From Rhodocyclaceae bacterium (GTDB taxonomy: Bacteria; Pseudomonadota; Gammaproteobacteria; Burkholderiales; Rhodocyclaceae): a stretch of DNA of 64,000 nt. Below are positions 1-9,463 of the stretch, in pieces. The position numbers and the translations under genes were made by a program. The DNA lies in NCBI GenBank assembly GCA_023383815.1, contig JAHDYG010000014.1, forward strand, positions 1 to 64,000. The letters run 5' to 3'. How positions within the stretch are numbered: position 1 is the stretch's first letter; every line of letters starts with the position of its first letter. Under the pieces are notes generated by a model that saw only the letters and a list, made by a program, of their open reading frames with translations, searched no databases and had not been told where the DNA came from.

Positions 1-52
1 CGAAGGTGGCCGTACCGTCGGTGCTGGCGTCGTTGCAAAGATCGTCGAGTGA
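1..52 (+). CDS. tuf: Elongation factor Tu, C-terminal end (partial)
   Basis: The first bases read, from base 2, a short peptide ending GGRTVGAGVVAKIVE and a TGA stop at 50-52. This is the conserved C-terminal strand of EF-Tu, the GTPase that delivers aminoacyl-tRNA to the ribosome. The rest of the gene lies before the window. A tuf gene directly upstream of rpsJ is the usual str-S10 junction in betaproteobacteria. Only about 60 bases separate the two genes, so there is little room for an E. coli-type S10 leader. Confidence 0.93.
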   Translation, partial: EGGRTVGAGVVAKIVE

Positions 53-112
53 TCGACTCGATCCTGCCCGGTGCTCCGAGCGCCGGGCTTTCGCTCTTTA
101 GGAAGATTTGAA

Positions 113-424
113 ATGCAAAACCAGAAGATCCGCATTCGTCTCAAGGCGTTTGACTATCGGTTGATTGACCAGTCGGCGCTCGAAATCGTTGATACGGCGA
201 AACGCACCGGTGCAGTCGTGCGCGGGCCGGTTCCGCTGCCGACGCGCAAGGAGCGGTTCGACGTCTTGCGTTCGCCGCACGTCAACAAGGCGTCGCGGGA
301 TCAGTTCGAGATCCGCACCCACCTGCGTCTGATGGATATCATCGATCCGACGGACAAGACGGTCGATGCGCTGATGAAACTGGATCTGCCCGCCGGCGTG
401 GATGTCGAGATCAAGTTGCAGTAA
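113..424 (+). CDS. rpsJ: 30S ribosomal protein S10
   Basis: A 103-residue protein beginning [19 protein letters not shown], the exact family length and N-terminus. It is part of the 30S head and, as NusE, also takes part in transcription antitermination. An ATG at 71 is in frame but would add 14 non-conserved residues; the start at 113 has an AGGAAG ribosome-binding site just upstream. It is the first gene of the S10 cluster after tuf. Unusually, 112 bases separate it from rplC, and that gap holds a promoter-like palindrome. Confidence 0.97.
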   Translation: MQNQKIRIRLKAFDYRLIDQSALEIVDTAKRTGAVVRGPVPLPTRKERFDVLRSPHVNKASRDQFEIRTHLRLMDIIDPTDKTVDALMKLDLPAGVDVEIKLQ

Positions 425-434
425 TCCGCGGTGC

Positions 435-473
435 TTGCGTAGTTTGTAGAAAGGCCGGTATAATCCGGCCTTT
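435..473 (+). promoter_or_regulatory. Promoter-like site with the -10 in a hairpin loop, upstream of rplC
   Basis: A perfect 9-bp inverted repeat (arms 450-458 and 465-473) encloses the six bases TATAAT (459-464), an ideal sigma-70 -10 box. TTGCGT at 435-440 is a weak -35 at 18-bp spacing. The right arm is followed by ACGCTTTTT, so the RNA could also fold as a weak terminator or attenuator. It may let rplC and downstream genes be transcribed independently of tuf-rpsJ. The function is inferred; the pattern is read directly. Confidence 0.55.
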
Positions 474-536
474 ACGCTTTTTGGCGTGAAATTTGATAGG
501 GTCCGGTCAATCGTAACCGGGAATCAGGAGAAGAAA

Positions 537-1181
537 ATGAGTCTAGGCCTTGTTGGGCGCAAGGTTGGCATGACTCGCATTTTCGCCGAGGACGGAAGAA
601 CAGTCCCGGTGACGGTGCTTGACGTGTCCAACAACCGCGTTACCCAGATCAAGACGCCCGCCGCCGACGGCTATGCCTCGGTTCAGGTGGCGTTCGGCCA
701 GCGTCGGGCAAGCAGGGTGGTCAAGCCGCTTGCCGGGCACTGCGCAAAAGCCGGTGTTGAAGCCGGTCATCTCCTCAAGGAATTCAAGGTTGATGCGGAC
801 CGGCTGGCGAGCCTGAAGCCCGGTGATGTCATTGGCGTCGATCTCTTTGTGGCAGGTCAGAAGGTTGATGTGACGGGGACTACGATCGGCAAGGGCTTTT
901 CAGGCTCGATCAAGCGTCATAACTTTTCGTCCAACCGTGCTTCACACGGCAACTCGATTTCGCACAATGCGCCGGGTTCGATCGGCATGGCGCAGGATCC
1001 GGGTCGCGTGTTCCCTGGAAAGCGCATGGCGGGTCAGCTGGGGTCAGTGACGCGAACCGTCCAGGGTCTTGAGGTGGTGCGTGTTGATCAAGAGCGTCAG
1101 CTTCTTCTGGTCAAGGGCGCCGTCCCGGGTTCGAAGGGTGGGGACGTGTTCATTCGTCCGGCGGTCAAGGCGGGTAGCTGA
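537..1181 (+). CDS. rplC: 50S ribosomal protein L3
   Basis: A 214-residue protein beginning [16 protein letters not shown], with the conserved HNAPGSIG and FPGKRMAG segments of L3 that reach toward the peptidyl transferase centre. It is one of the first proteins to bind 23S rRNA. A GTG at 486 is in frame, but the ATG at 537 has AGGAGAAG in front of it and restores the family N-terminus. It opens the main S10 block, followed 11 bases later by rplD. Confidence 0.97.
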   Translation: MSLGLVGRKVGMTRIFAEDGRTVPVTVLDVSNNRVTQIKTPAADGYASVQVAFGQRRASRVVKPLAGHCAKAGVEAGHLLKEFKVDADRLASLKPGDVIGVDLFVAGQKVDVTGTTIGKGFSGSIKRHNFSSNRASHGNSISHNAPGSIGMAQDPGRVFPGKRMAGQLGSVTRTVQGLEVVRVDQERQLLLVKGAVPGSKGGDVFIRPAVKAGS

Positions 1182-1192
1182 ACGAGGCCATG

Positions 1193-1813
1193 ATGGAAAT
1201 CAAACTACTGAATGATTCCGGTCAGCAGGCGTCGACGCTTCAGGTGTCTGATGTGCTGTTCGGCCGCGAGTATAACGAGGCGCTGGTCCACCAGGTCGTC
1301 GTTGCCTACATGGCAAACGCCAGATCGGCGAACCGCGCGCAGAAGGGGCGTTCCGATGTCGCGAAGTCGACTCGGAAGCCATGGCGCCAGAAAGGTACCG
1401 GGCGTGCGCGCGCGGGGATGGCGTCGAGTCCGTTGTGGCGTGGGGGTGGTCGGATCTTCCCGAATTCTCCGAATGAGAACTACTCCCAGAAGGTCAACCG
1501 CAAGATGTACCGGGCCGGCGTTGCCGCGATCCTGTCGCAGCTTGTGCGGGAGGATCGGTTGATGGCGGTTGAGGAGTTCAAGGTCGACGCGCCGAAGACC
1601 CGGCTGCTTGCGCAGAAGCTCAAGAGCATGGGGCTTGAGTCCGTGCTCGTCATTACCGATCAGTTTGACGAGAATCTGCTCCTTTCGTCGCGCAACTTGC
1701 ACAACGTGCTTGTGCTTGAGGTGTCCGAGGCGGATCCGGTCTCGCTCGTCAATTTCCCGAAGGTGCTGGTCACCAAGGGCGCGCTAGCGAAGATGGAGGA
1801 GTCCTGGCAATGA
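1193..1813 (+). CDS. rplD: 50S ribosomal protein L4
   Basis: A 206-residue L4 with the long loop [13 protein letters not shown]-type segment (here [15 protein letters not shown]) that lines the nascent-peptide exit tunnel. Two adjacent ATGs occur at 1190 and 1193; the second gives the usual MEIKLLN start. In enterobacteria L4 also autoregulates the S10 operon through the leader RNA; no such leader is seen before rpsJ here, so any autoregulation would have to act elsewhere. The last codons overlap rplW. Confidence 0.96.
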   Translation: MEIKLLNDSGQQASTLQVSDVLFGREYNEALVHQVVVAYMANARSANRAQKGRSDVAKSTRKPWRQKGTGRARAGMASSPLWRGGGRIFPNSPNENYSQKVNRKMYRAGVAAILSQLVREDRLMAVEEFKVDAPKTRLLAQKLKSMGLESVLVITDQFDENLLLSSRNLHNVLVLEVSEADPVSLVNFPKVLVTKGALAKMEESWQ

Positions 1814-2115
1814 GCGGATTTAGCCAAGAGCGTCTGATGCAGGTGCTGCTCGCGCCGCAGATTTCGGAAAAGGCGACTTTTCTCGCCGACAAGAATGAGC
1901 AGGTCGTTTTCCGGGTTGCCTCGACCGCAACCAAGCCCGAAGTGAAGGCTGCTGTGGAGCTTCTCTTCAAGGTTGGTGTGAAATCGGTTCAGATTTCCAA
2001 CGTCAAGGGGAAGGTCAAGCGGGTTGGCAAGATCACCGGGCGCCGCAAGGGCTGGAAAAAGGCTTTTGTGTGCCTGATGCCCGGGCAGGAAATCAATTTT
2101 GCGGCCGGGGAGTAA
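1810..2115 (+). CDS. rplW: 50S ribosomal protein L23
   Basis: A 101-residue L23, containing [13 protein letters not shown] and the C-terminal [18 protein letters not shown] basic stretch. L23 sits beside the exit of the nascent-chain tunnel and is the docking point for trigger factor and SRP. Its ATG overlaps the rplD stop in an ATGA arrangement, which implies translational coupling. Length is typical of the family. Confidence 0.96.
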   Translation: MSGFSQERLMQVLLAPQISEKATFLADKNEQVVFRVASTATKPEVKAAVELLFKVGVKSVQISNVKGKVKRVGKITGRRKGWKKAFVCLMPGQEINFAAGE

Positions 2116-2121
2116 TCGATC

Positions 2122-2949
2122 ATGGCACTGGTAAAACTCAAGCCCACCTCGGCTGGCCGACGCGCCATGGTCAAGGTGGTGAATGCCGAGCTGCACAAGG
2201 GCAAGCCGTTCGCCGCACTCGTTGAGAAGCAGTCGAAGAGCGCTGGTCGTAACAACAACGGGCGCATCACGGTTCGACATCAGGGCGGCGGTCACAAGCA
2301 GCATTATCGTCTGGTGGACTTCCGTCGCGTGCGGGACGGGATTCCGGCTCGCGTCGAACGTGTCGAGTACGACCCCAACCGCTCTGCCAATATCGCGCTG
2401 ATCTGCTATGCGGACGGCCAGCGCAGCTACATCATTGCTCCTCGCGGGGTTGAGGTCGGACAGCAGTTGGTCAGTGGATCCGAAGCTCCAATCAAGCCCG
2501 GTAACGCATTGCCGATTCGGAACATTCCCGTCGGTACGACGATTCACTGCATCGAGCTGATGCCCGGAAAAGGCGCCCAGATTGCTCGTGCAGCGGGTTC
2601 TTCGGCACAGTTGCTTGCGCGTGAAGGGGTGTATGCACAGGTTCGCCTGCGCTCGGGTGAGGTTCGGCGTGTGCATGTAGAGTGCCGCGCGACGATTGGA
2701 GAGGTTGGCAACGGCGAGCATGCGTTGCGCAAGATCGGTAAGGCCGGGGCGAATCGGTGGCGAGGTATTCGACCCACCGTTCGCGGTGTGGCAATGAACC
2801 CTGTCGATCACCCGCATGGCGGCGGTGAAGGCCGTACTGGCGAAGGTGGTGTGCCGCGCAGCCCGTGGGGGCAGCCAGCGAAGGGTTATCGCACCCGTAG
2901 CAACAAGCGCACGGACAAGATGATTGTCCAGCGTCGGCATAAGCGTTAA
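2122..2949 (+). CDS. rplB: 50S ribosomal protein L2
   Basis: A 275-residue L2 starting [14 protein letters not shown]. It carries the C-terminal signature [18 protein letters not shown], including the conserved histidine essential for subunit association and peptidyl-transferase assembly. It follows rplW after six bases and precedes rpsS by ten, so it belongs to the same transcript. The length is as expected. Confidence 0.97.
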   Translation: MALVKLKPTSAGRRAMVKVVNAELHKGKPFAALVEKQSKSAGRNNNGRITVRHQGGGHKQHYRLVDFRRVRDGIPARVERVEYDPNRSANIALICYADGQRSYIIAPRGVEVGQQLVSGSEAPIKPGNALPIRNIPVGTTIHCIELMPGKGAQIARAAGSSAQLLAREGVYAQVRLRSGEVRRVHVECRATIGEVGNGEHALRKIGKAGANRWRGIRPTVRGVAMNPVDHPHGGGEGRTGEGGVPRSPWGQPAKGYRTRSNKRTDKMIVQRRHKR

Positions 2950-2959
2950 GGGGTAAGAA

Positions 2960-3235
2960 ATGGCACGTTCTATCAAAAAGGGCCCATTTGTCGACGCACA
3001 CCTTCTGAAGAAGGTGGATGCCGCCCGGGCGACGAACGACAAGCGTCCAATCAAGACGTGGTCACGTCGTTCGACGGTCTTGCCTGATTTCGTCGGCTTG
3101 ACGATCGCGGTTCACAACGGGCGCCAGCACGTTCCGGTATTTGTTTCCGAGAACATGGTTGGCCACAAGCTGGGCGAGTTTGCCTTGACGCGTACCTTCA
3201 AGGGGCACGCTGCGAGCAAGAAGGCAAAGAGGTAA
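2960..3235 (+). CDS. rpsS: 30S ribosomal protein S19
   Basis: A 91-residue S19 starting [15 protein letters not shown], with the [13 protein letters not shown] and [13 protein letters not shown] blocks typical of the family. It binds 16S rRNA in the 30S head with S13 near the A-site. A GGGGTAAGAA segment before the ATG serves as ribosome-binding site. It lies between rplB and rplV, as in all S10 operons. Confidence 0.97.
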   Translation: MARSIKKGPFVDAHLLKKVDAARATNDKRPIKTWSRRSTVLPDFVGLTIAVHNGRQHVPVFVSENMVGHKLGEFALTRTFKGHAASKKAKR

Positions 3236-3244
3236 GGAGGCAAC

Positions 3245-3574
3245 ATGGAAACCAGAGCGATTCTCCGCGGTGTCCGGCTGTCGGCCCAGAAAGGCCGGCT
3301 GGTTGCGGACCAGGTGCGGGGCAAGCGGGTTGATCAGGCGCTCAATATTCTCGCCTTCTCTCCAAAGAGAGGCGCGCAGATCATCCGGAAGGTAGTTGAG
3401 TCGGCGATAGCGAACGCTGAACACAACGATGGCGCAGATATCGATGCCCTCAAGGTGAAGACGATCTACGTCGAGGAAGGGACGTCCCTCAAGCGCTTTG
3501 CGGCACGGGCAAAGGGGCGTGGCAATCGCATTCTCAAGCCTACCTGCCACATTTTTGTGACTGTCGGGGAGTAA
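3245..3574 (+). CDS. rplV: 50S ribosomal protein L22
   Basis: A 109-residue L22 beginning [26 protein letters not shown]. The C-terminal beta-hairpin segment ([16 protein letters not shown]) is the loop that extends into the exit tunnel and is a known site of macrolide-resistance changes; no unusual change is evident by eye. GGAGG stands six bases before the ATG. Confidence 0.97.
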   Translation: METRAILRGVRLSAQKGRLVADQVRGKRVDQALNILAFSPKRGAQIIRKVVESAIANAEHNDGADIDALKVKTIYVEEGTSLKRFAARAKGRGNRILKPTCHIFVTVGE

Positions 3575-3583
3575 GGAGCATAC

Positions 3584-4420
3584 ATGGGTCAGAAAATTCA
3601 TCCGACCGGGTTTCGCCTCGCGGTGACGCGAGACTGGAATTCGCGTTGGTTCGCTGCGGGCGGACAGTACTCATCGATGCTTCACGAAGACCTCGAGGTC
3701 CGTTCCTTCCTGAAGAAGCGCCTGGCGCATGCTTCGGTGGGGCGCATCATCATCGAGCGCCCGGCCAAGAATGCGCGGATTACGCTTTTCAGCGCGCGCC
3801 CTGGTGTCGTTATCGGCAAGAAGGGCGAGGATATCGAAGCGCTCAAGCGTGATCTTCAGGGCATCATGGGCGTTCCGGTCCATGTGAACATCGAGGAAGT
3901 CCGGAAGCCTGAGACCGACGCACAACTGATTGCGGATTCCATCGCACAGCAACTCGAGAAGCGGATCATGTTCCGTCGCGCGATGAAGCGTGCGATGCAG
4001 AACGCGATGCGTCTTGGAGCTCAGGGGATCAAGATCATGAGCGCCGGACGGCTGAACGGCGCCGAGATTGCGCGTACCGAATGGTATCGCGAGGGGCGAG
4101 TGCCATTGCATACCCTGCGCGCAGATATCGACTACGGAGTCTCGGAAGCATCGACCACCTATGGCGTGATCGGTATCAAGGTGTGGGTGTACAAGGGCGA
4201 GATGCTCGGCCGCAATGAGAAGCCGGCAGTCGTCGAGACCGACAATGAGGCACGCCGCACGCGGCGTGCACCTCGAAACGAGGCCGGTGACAATCGGGGC
4301 GCCAAGCGGCCCGCGCGTCGTGCCGGTGGTGCCGAACAAACGGATGCCGACAAAACCGGCAAGCGTACCAGGAAAGCGGGAGTAGACGATGCTGCAGCCG
4401 TCGAGAAGGAAGTATCGTAA
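3584..4420 (+). CDS. rpsC: 30S ribosomal protein S3
   Basis: A 278-residue S3 starting [22 protein letters not shown], with the KH-domain motif [12 protein letters not shown]3 lies at the mRNA entry channel and helps unwind mRNA. The protein is about 45 residues longer than the enterobacterial form because of a basic, alanine-rich tail after about residue 215, commonly seen in betaproteobacteria and probably disordered. The last 32 bases overlap the start of rplP. Confidence 0.96.
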   Translation: MGQKIHPTGFRLAVTRDWNSRWFAAGGQYSSMLHEDLEVRSFLKKRLAHASVGRIIIERPAKNARITLFSARPGVVIGKKGEDIEALKRDLQGIMGVPVHVNIEEVRKPETDAQLIADSIAQQLEKRIMFRRAMKRAMQNAMRLGAQGIKIMSAGRLNGAEIARTEWYREGRVPLHTLRADIDYGVSEASTTYGVIGIKVWVYKGEMLGRNEKPAVVETDNEARRTRRAPRNEAGDNRGAKRPARRAGGAEQTDADKTGKRTRKAGVDDAAAVEKEVS

Positions 4421-4802
4421 GGAGCACAAGGGGCGAAACACCGGCGTTGCAACGCGTGGTGCGAAAGTCAGCTTCGGCGAGTTCGGACTCAAGGCTGTCG
4501 GGCGTGGTCGTCTGACCGCTCGCCAGATCGAGTCCGCGCGTCGTGCAATGACACGCCACATCAAGCGCGGTGGGCGGATCTGGATCCGCGTGTTCCCTGA
4601 CAAACCCATTTCGAAGAAGCCCGCCGAAGTCCGGATGGGGAACGGGAAGGGCAACCCTGAGTACTGGGTCGCCGAGATTCAGCCCGGAAAGGTGCTGTAT
4701 GAAATGGACGGCGTGAGCGAGAGCCTCGCGCGCGAAGCGTTTCGCCTCGCAGCGGCGAAGCTTCCGTTCGAGACGGTTTTCGTGCTGCGCCATTTGGGGT
4801 GA
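4389..4802 (+). CDS. rplP: 50S ribosomal protein L16
   Basis: A 137-residue L16 beginning [17 protein letters not shown], with the [14 protein letters not shown]-type segment (here [15 protein letters not shown]) that contacts the A-site tRNA elbow. The start codon lies inside the rpsC coding region, overlapping it by 32 bases, yet the N-terminus is conserved. The overlap suggests coupled translation with S3. The product is full length. Confidence 0.96.
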   Translation: MLQPSRRKYRKEHKGRNTGVATRGAKVSFGEFGLKAVGRGRLTARQIESARRAMTRHIKRGGRIWIRVFPDKPISKKPAEVRMGNGKGNPEYWVAEIQPGKVLYEMDGVSESLAREAFRLAAAKLPFETVFVLRHLG

Positions 4803-4805
4803 TCG

Positions 4806-5000
4806 ATGAAAGCGAGTGATCTTCGCGCCAAGAGCGCAGATGAATTGAACAATGAACTGCTCGAACTGCTGAAGGCACAGTTTTCGCTGCGCATGCAGGC
4901 GGCTACGCAGCAGCTCGGCAATACGAGCCAACTCGGAAAAGTTCGCCGCGACATCGCGCGCGTGCGCACGGTTCTGCGGGAAAGGGCGATGCAATCATGA
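4806..5000 (+). CDS. rpmC: 50S ribosomal protein L29
   Basis: A 64-residue, mostly helical protein, [21 protein letters not shown], matching L29. It neighbours L23 at the tunnel exit. The ATG is three bases after the rplP stop, and its own stop overlaps the start of rpsQ (ATGA), so the three genes are tightly coupled. Confidence 0.95.
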   Translation: MKASDLRAKSADELNNELLELLKAQFSLRMQAATQQLGNTSQLGKVRRDIARVRTVLRERAMQS

Positions 5001-5266
5001 CGGATACGAAACAGAAAGTGCGGCGCGTGCTCGTGGGCAGGGTCGTCAGCGACAAGATGCAGAATACCGTGACCGTTGCCGTCGAGCGCAGGGTCAAGCA
5101 CGAGCTGTACGGAAAGATCATCACCCGTACTGCGAAGTATCATGCCCACGTCGAGGGGGATGCGGCAGCAGCTGGAGATCTGGTCGAGATCGAGGAATGC
5201 CGCCCGATTTCGAAGACCAAATCCTGGCGAGTGTCGCAAGTGCTCGAGAAGGCGCGGATCATCTGA
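4997..5266 (+). CDS. rpsQ: 30S ribosomal protein S17
   Basis: An 89-residue S17 with an OB fold ([21 protein letters not shown]), an early 16S-rRNA-binding protein of the 30S body. It is the last gene of the S10 block. A 146-bp gap follows, holding the promoter-like palindrome of the spc block. Length and sequence are normal. Confidence 0.96.
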   Translation: MTDTKQKVRRVLVGRVVSDKMQNTVTVAVERRVKHELYGKIITRTAKYHAHVEGDAAAAGDLVEIEECRPISKTKSWRVSQVLEKARII

Positions 5267-5288
5267 GTTCGCACCGCTGCCTGACGTG

Positions 5289-5323
5289 AACAGCTTGGCA
5301 GTTTTCTGCCAAGCTGTTATAGT
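5289..5323 (+). promoter_or_regulatory. Strong sigma-70 promoter embedded in a perfect palindrome (spc promoter)
   Basis: TTGGCA (5295-5300) and TATAGT (5318-5323) are separated by exactly 17 bp, with TGT directly before the -10 (extended -10). Both hexamers match consensus in five of six positions. The -35 and spacer form a perfect 13-bp inverted repeat (5289-5301 and 5306-5318) around TTTT. E. coli also has a promoter at this point between rpsQ and rplN. No T-tract follows, so this is not a classic terminator, but the hairpin could still affect read-through from the S10 block. Confidence 0.75.
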
Positions 5324-5412
5324 TCCAGATCTTTGTTTCTGCTCTTTCGAGCGCCCTACCCAAACGGGTTCCAAGACTGACCGCTGTGGCGGGGCAAGTT
5401 GGAGATTAATTC

Positions 5413-5781
5413 ATGATTCAAATGCAGTCCATTCTGGACGTCGCCGACAATTCAGGCGCTCGTTCGGTGATGTGCATCAAGGTGCTTGGGGGTTCCAAGC
5501 GCCGTTACGCTGCGATTGGTGATGTCATCAAGGTCAGTGTGAAGGATGCGGCGCCGCGCGGACGTGTCAAGAAAGGCGACATCTTCAATGCGGTGGTCGT
5601 GCGCACGGCAAAGGGTGTTCGTCGTCCTGACGGGGCCCTGATCAAGTTCGATGGCAATGCCGCGGTATTGCTCAACAACAAGCTTGAGCCAATTGGTACG
5701 CGCATTTTTGGGCCGGTTACCCGTGAGCTTCGCACCGAGAAGTTCATGAAGATCGTGTCCCTTGCGCCCGAAGTGCTCTGA
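5413..5781 (+). CDS. rplN: 50S ribosomal protein L14
   Basis: A 122-residue L14 starting [27 protein letters not shown]. It is exactly the family length and forms an intersubunit bridge with the 30S. It is the first gene of the spc block; the predicted start of transcription about 5330 gives a leader of roughly 80 bases. rplX follows after 11 bases. Confidence 0.97.
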   Translation: MIQMQSILDVADNSGARSVMCIKVLGGSKRRYAAIGDVIKVSVKDAAPRGRVKKGDIFNAVVVRTAKGVRRPDGALIKFDGNAAVLLNNKLEPIGTRIFGPVTRELRTEKFMKIVSLAPEVL

Positions 5782-5792
5782 GGAGTCCTGGT

Positions 5793-6110
5793 ATGAACAA
5801 GATTCGCAAGGGCGACGAAGTGTTCGTCCTTTCCGGCAAGGACAAGGGGCGGCGCGGCACCATCGTGCAGCGCGTGGACGATGAGCATGTCGTGGTGGAA
5901 GGCGTGAACGTCGTCAAGAAGCACGTGCGCCCGAATCCGATGAAGGGGCAGGTTGGCGGGATCGTGGACAAGGCCATGCCGATTCACATCTCGAACATTG
6001 CGCTCTTCAATCCTGCTACGCAGAAAGGGGATCGGGTTGGAATCAGGGTGCTTGAAGATGGGCGCAAGGCGCGATTCTTCAAGTCGAATGGCGAACTGGT
6101 GGACGCCTAA
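5793..6110 (+). CDS. rplX: 50S ribosomal protein L24
   Basis: A 105-residue L24 with an N-terminal KOW motif ([19 protein letters not shown]) and the KKHVRPNP segment. L24 initiates 50S assembly by binding the 5' domain of 23S rRNA. It is located between rplN and rplE as expected. A GAGGAGTCC segment lies upstream of the ATG. Confidence 0.96.
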   Translation: MNKIRKGDEVFVLSGKDKGRRGTIVQRVDDEHVVVEGVNVVKKHVRPNPMKGQVGGIVDKAMPIHISNIALFNPATQKGDRVGIRVLEDGRKARFFKSNGELVDA

Positions 6111-6119
6111 GGAGTGACG

Positions 6120-6659
6120 ATGGCGCGCTTACAAGATTTTTACAAGTCGACGGTCGTTCCGCAACTGGTCGAGCAGTTCGGCTACAAGTCGGTGATGGAG
6201 GTGCCTCGGGTCACCAAGATCACGTTGAACATGGGCGTTGGCGAGGCGGTTGGTGACAAGAAGATTCTCGATCACGCAGTCTCGGACATGACCAAGATTG
6301 CCGGTCAGAAGCCGGTTGTGACGAAGGCCAGAAAGTCGATCGCGGGATTCAAGATTCGTGATGGTTATCCGATCGGTTGCATGGTGACTCTGCGCGGGCC
6401 GCGCATGTACGAGTTTCTCGATCGTCTGATTTCGGTCGCCATGCCCCGTATTCGAGATTTTCGCGGGGTGTCGGCGAAGGCGTTTGATGGTCGAGGGAAC
6501 TACAACATCGGCGTCAAGGAGCAGATCATTTTCCCCGAAATCGAGTATGACAAGATTGACGCGCTTCGCGGGATGAACATCAGCATCACGACTACCGCCA
6601 AAAGCGATCAGGAAGCAAAGGCTCTGCTCGCGGCGTTCAAGTTCCCGTTCAAGAATTGA
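6120..6659 (+). CDS. rplE: 50S ribosomal protein L5
   Basis: A 179-residue L5, [16 protein letters not shown], which binds 5S rRNA in the central protuberance. An in-frame GTG at 6114 falls within the Shine-Dalgarno AAGGAG itself, so the ATG at 6120 is the credible start and yields the standard length. Conserved segments [12 protein letters not shown] and [15 protein letters not shown] are present. Confidence 0.97.
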   Translation: MARLQDFYKSTVVPQLVEQFGYKSVMEVPRVTKITLNMGVGEAVGDKKILDHAVSDMTKIAGQKPVVTKARKSIAGFKIRDGYPIGCMVTLRGPRMYEFLDRLISVAMPRIRDFRGVSAKAFDGRGNYNIGVKEQIIFPEIEYDKIDALRGMNISITTTAKSDQEAKALLAAFKFPFKN

Positions 6660-6666
6660 GGGTGTT

Positions 6667-6972
6667 ATGGCGAAACTGGCTCTGATCAATCGTGAAGAAA
6701 AGCGCCGCAAAACCGTGGCGAAGTTTGCTGCGAAGCGTGCGGAACTGATCGCGCAGATCAAGGATATGAAGTTGTCCGAAGAGGAGCGGATGGGCGCTCG
6801 TCTGAAGCTCCAGCAGTTGCCGCGTAACGCGAGTCCCGTGCGTCAGCGCAATCGCTGTGCACTGACCGGGCGGCCGCGCGGAGTGTTTCGCAAGTTTGCC
6901 CTGTGCCGTAACAAGTTGCGCGATCTGGCATTCCGTGGCGACGTTCCCGGCATGACCAAGGCGAGCTGGTAA
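6667..6972 (+). CDS. rpsN: 30S ribosomal protein S14 (long, zinc-independent type)
   Basis: A 101-residue S14 with the C-terminal block [17 protein letters not shown]. It lacks the two CxxC pairs of the short zinc-binding form, so it is the long C-minus type. S14 completes the 30S head beside S3 and S10. It is spaced seven bases from rplE. Confidence 0.96.
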   Translation: MAKLALINREEKRRKTVAKFAAKRAELIAQIKDMKLSEEERMGARLKLQQLPRNASPVRQRNRCALTGRPRGVFRKFALCRNKLRDLAFRGDVPGMTKASW

Positions 6973-6983
6973 GGAGAATTCAC

Positions 6984-7379
6984 ATGAGTATGTCCGATCC
7001 GATCGCCGATATGCTGACCCGTATTCGCAACGGGCAGCAGGCGCAGAAGCTCAGCGTGCGGATGCCGAGTTCCAAGGTCAAGGTGGCGATCGCCAAGGTG
7101 TTGCAGGATGAAGGCTACATCGATGGCTATTCCGTGCGTGATCTGGAAGGCAAGGCCGAGCTTGAGGTGGTGCTGAAGTATTACGCAGGTCGCCCGGTGA
7201 TCGAGCGCATTGAGCGTGTCAGTCGTCCCGGTCTGCGGGTTTACAAGGGAAGCGACAAGCTTCCGCGAGTGATGAATGGTCTTGGGGTGGCGATCGTTTC
7301 CACTCCGCGTGGCCTCATGACCGATCGCGCAGCGCGTGCCGGCCGTGTTGGCGGCGAAGTCATCTGCTACGTCGCGTAA
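6984..7379 (+). CDS. rpsH: 30S ribosomal protein S8
   Basis: A 131-residue S8, [20 protein letters not shown], ending with the conserved [11 protein letters not shown]8 binds the central domain of 16S rRNA and, in E. coli, represses the spc operon at the rplE start; whether the mimic structure exists here was not determined. AAGGAG lies 8 bases before the ATG at 6984, favouring it over the ATG two codons on. Confidence 0.97.
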   Translation: MSMSDPIADMLTRIRNGQQAQKLSVRMPSSKVKVAIAKVLQDEGYIDGYSVRDLEGKAELEVVLKYYAGRPVIERIERVSRPGLRVYKGSDKLPRVMNGLGVAIVSTPRGLMTDRAARAGRVGGEVICYVA

Positions 7380-7388
7380 GGGGGTTCC

Positions 7389-7922
7389 ATGTCTCGTGTT
7401 GCAAAGAATCCGGTATTGGTTCCCAAGGGCGTAGAGGTTGCAATCGGGAACCAGGAGATTACCGTCAAGGGGCCGCTCGGATCGCTCAAGCAGTACATCG
7501 GTAGCTCCGTAGTCGTTGAGCGCGAAGGTGACTCCCTCGTATGCAAGGCGCGCGAAGGGGCTGCCAACGCACGTGCCATGTCGGGAACTGTCCGCGCCCT
7601 GCTGAACAACATGGTGACCGGTGTCAGCAAGGGCTTCGAGCGTAAGCTTACCTTGGTTGGGGTCGGGTACCGTGCTCAGGCCCAGGGCGATCAGCTGAAT
7701 CTTACACTCGGCTTTTCGCACCCTGTTGTGCACCAGATGCCTGCGGGCGTAAAGGTCGAGACGCCGAGTCAGACCGAGATCGTGATCAAGGGCGCGGACA
7801 AGCAACAGGTTGGACAAGTTGCTGCCGAGGTACGGGCATACCGCAAACCCGAGCCCTACAAGGGCAAGGGCGTTCGCTATGCGAACGAAGTGGTGTTGCT
7901 CAAGGAAACCAAGAAGAAGTAA
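7389..7922 (+). CDS. rplF: 50S ribosomal protein L6
   Basis: A 177-residue L6 with its two repeated domains: the first near [17 protein letters not shown] and the second ending [17 protein letters not shown], the family signature. It binds near the sarcin-ricin loop, close to the factor-binding site. GGGGGTTCC precedes the ATG. Length is normal. Confidence 0.97.
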   Translation: MSRVAKNPVLVPKGVEVAIGNQEITVKGPLGSLKQYIGSSVVVEREGDSLVCKAREGAANARAMSGTVRALLNNMVTGVSKGFERKLTLVGVGYRAQAQGDQLNLTLGFSHPVVHQMPAGVKVETPSQTEIVIKGADKQQVGQVAAEVRAYRKPEPYKGKGVRYANEVVLLKETKKK

Positions 7923-7934
7923 GGGCGGTTCGTC

Positions 7935-8288
7935 ATGAACAAAAAACAGGTTCGTCTGCGTCGTGCTCGCAAAACCCGAGCAAAAATTGCAGAGCTCAAG
8001 GCGGTGCGCCTAACGGTCTTCCGTTCCAACGCACACATCTATGCGCAGATCATCTCCGGTTGCGGCTCGAAGGTGCTCGCGGCCGCATCTTCGGTGGAGC
8101 AGGACGTGCGCGCCCAGCTCAAGAACGGTGGCAACAAGCAGGCTGCCGAACTTGTCGGGAAGCTGATTGCCGAGCGTGCCAAGTCCGCCGGCCTGGAGTC
8201 GGTTTCCTTCGATCGCTCCGGATTTCTATATCACGGTCGCGTCAAGGCGCTGGCCGAGGCCGCCCGTGAAGGCGGACTCAAGTTCTAA
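7935..8288 (+). CDS. rplR: 50S ribosomal protein L18
   Basis: A 117-residue L18 starting [18 protein letters not shown], with the basic N-terminus that binds 5S rRNA and the conserved tail [26 protein letters not shown]. It works with L5 and L25 in the central protuberance. Spacing to neighbours is about 12 bases each side. Confidence 0.97.
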   Translation: MNKKQVRLRRARKTRAKIAELKAVRLTVFRSNAHIYAQIISGCGSKVLAAASSVEQDVRAQLKNGGNKQAAELVGKLIAERAKSAGLESVSFDRSGFLYHGRVKALAEAAREGGLKF

Positions 8289-8299
8289 GCGAGGATTGT

Positions 8300-8824
8300 A
8301 TGGCTAAGCAACAGGGCAAGAAGTCGCCGGCGGTCGAGGAGCGTGAGGATTCACTGCGCGAAAAGATGGTCGCGATCAACCGCGTGACCAAAGTGGTCAA
8401 GGGTGGCCGGATTCTTGGTTTTGCGGCGCTGACTGTCGTTGGCGATGGCGATGGTGCAGTCGGGATGGGCAAGGGGAAGTCGCGCGAGGTCCCGGTTGCC
8501 GTTCAGAAGGCCATGGATGAGGCTCGGCGCAAGTTGACCAAGATCCCGCTCAAGAACGGAACGCTCCAGCATACGGTGATTGGTCGTCATGGTGCGTCGG
8601 AGGTTCTGATGCAGCCCGCCCCTGGAGGAACAGGCATCATTGCGGGCGGGCCCATGCGAGCGGTATTCGAGGTGATGGGCGTCACGGACGTAATCTGCAA
8701 GTGCATCGGCTCGACCAATCCCTACAACGTTGTTCGCGCGACCATCAATGGTCTGCTCGCGATCAACACGCCTGCTGAGATTGCCGCCAAGCGTGGCAAG
8801 ACAGTCGAAGAGATTCTGGGGTAA
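8300..8824 (+). CDS. rpsE: 30S ribosomal protein S5
   Basis: A 174-residue S5 with the N-terminal double-stranded RNA-binding domain ([18 protein letters not shown]) and the [17 protein letters not shown] segment. S5 helps keep decoding accurate and lines the mRNA entry channel with S3 and S4. It is adjacent to rpmD by three bases. Confidence 0.97.
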   Translation: MAKQQGKKSPAVEEREDSLREKMVAINRVTKVVKGGRILGFAALTVVGDGDGAVGMGKGKSREVPVAVQKAMDEARRKLTKIPLKNGTLQHTVIGRHGASEVLMQPAPGGTGIIAGGPMRAVFEVMGVTDVICKCIGSTNPYNVVRATINGLLAINTPAEIAAKRGKTVEEILG

Positions 8825-8827
8825 GAG

Positions 8828-9010
8828 ATGGCTGACAAGAAGATCAAGGTCACGCTCGTTCGAAGCGTGATCGGAACCAAGCAGTCGCATCGCGCTACGG
8901 TGCGCGGTCTAGGGCTGCGCCGCGTGAATCACACGGCAGAGTTGATCGATACTCCGGAAGTGCGGGGGATGATCAACAAGGTGTCGTACCTGGTCAAGTG
9001 TGAGGGTTGA
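8828..9010 (+). CDS. rpmD: 50S ribosomal protein L30
   Basis: A 60-residue L30, [25 protein letters not shown], a small alpha-beta protein of the 50S subunit that some bacteria lack. It is present and intact here between rpsE and rplO. Its stop lies one base before the rplO start codon. Confidence 0.95.
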   Translation: MADKKIKVTLVRSVIGTKQSHRATVRGLGLRRVNHTAELIDTPEVRGMINKVSYLVKCEG

Positions 9011-9011
9011 T

Positions 9012-9449
9012 ATGAAGCTCAATTCGATCAAGCCCGGTGCCGGGTCAAAGAAGGCGGCTCGTCGCGTTGGTCGCGGCATGGGTTCCGGGCTTGGAAAGAC
9101 CTGCGGTCGGGGTCACAAGGGACAGAAGTCGCGCGCCGGCGGTTTCCACAAGGTTGGATTCGAAGGCGGTCAGATGCCGTTGCAGCGTCGCCTTCCGAAA
9201 CGCGGTTTCGTTTCGTTGACGGCTGCGCGAAATGTCGAGGTCCGGCTGTCTGATCTGGCTAAGGTGCCCGTGGATGAAGTTGACCTTCTGGTCCTGATGC
9301 AGGCTGGGGTGGTGCCGGCCAACGCGCTGTCAGCCAAGGTGGTCCTGTCGGGTTCTGTGGATCGCAAGATCACATTGCGGGGCGTCGGCGCGACGAAAGG
9401 CGCCCGTGCTGCGATCGAGGCCGCCGGCGGCGCGGTCGTAACCGAGTAA
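9012..9449 (+). CDS. rplO: 50S ribosomal protein L15
   Basis: A 145-residue L15 beginning [22 protein letters not shown], with the glycine-rich N-terminal extension ([18 protein letters not shown]) that threads into 23S rRNA. An in-frame GTG at 9000 would overlap rpmD; the ATG at 9012 has GAGGGTT before it and the conserved N-terminus. It is followed by secY, as in nearly all spc operons. Confidence 0.96.
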   Translation: MKLNSIKPGAGSKKAARRVGRGMGSGLGKTCGRGHKGQKSRAGGFHKVGFEGGQMPLQRRLPKRGFVSLTAARNVEVRLSDLAKVPVDEVDLLVLMQAGVVPANALSAKVVLSGSVDRKITLRGVGATKGARAAIEAAGGAVVTE

Positions 9450-9463
9450 GCGGGAATTCTGCT

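Noticed and set aside
1660-3054. A 464-codon minus-strand frame across rplD, rplW and rplB
   Set aside because: It crosses three conserved ribosomal genes on the opposite strand and has no protein features.
5289-5318. Classic rho-independent terminator at the end of the S10 block
   Set aside because: The palindrome is strong but no T-run follows it. The promoter geometry gives a better explanation.
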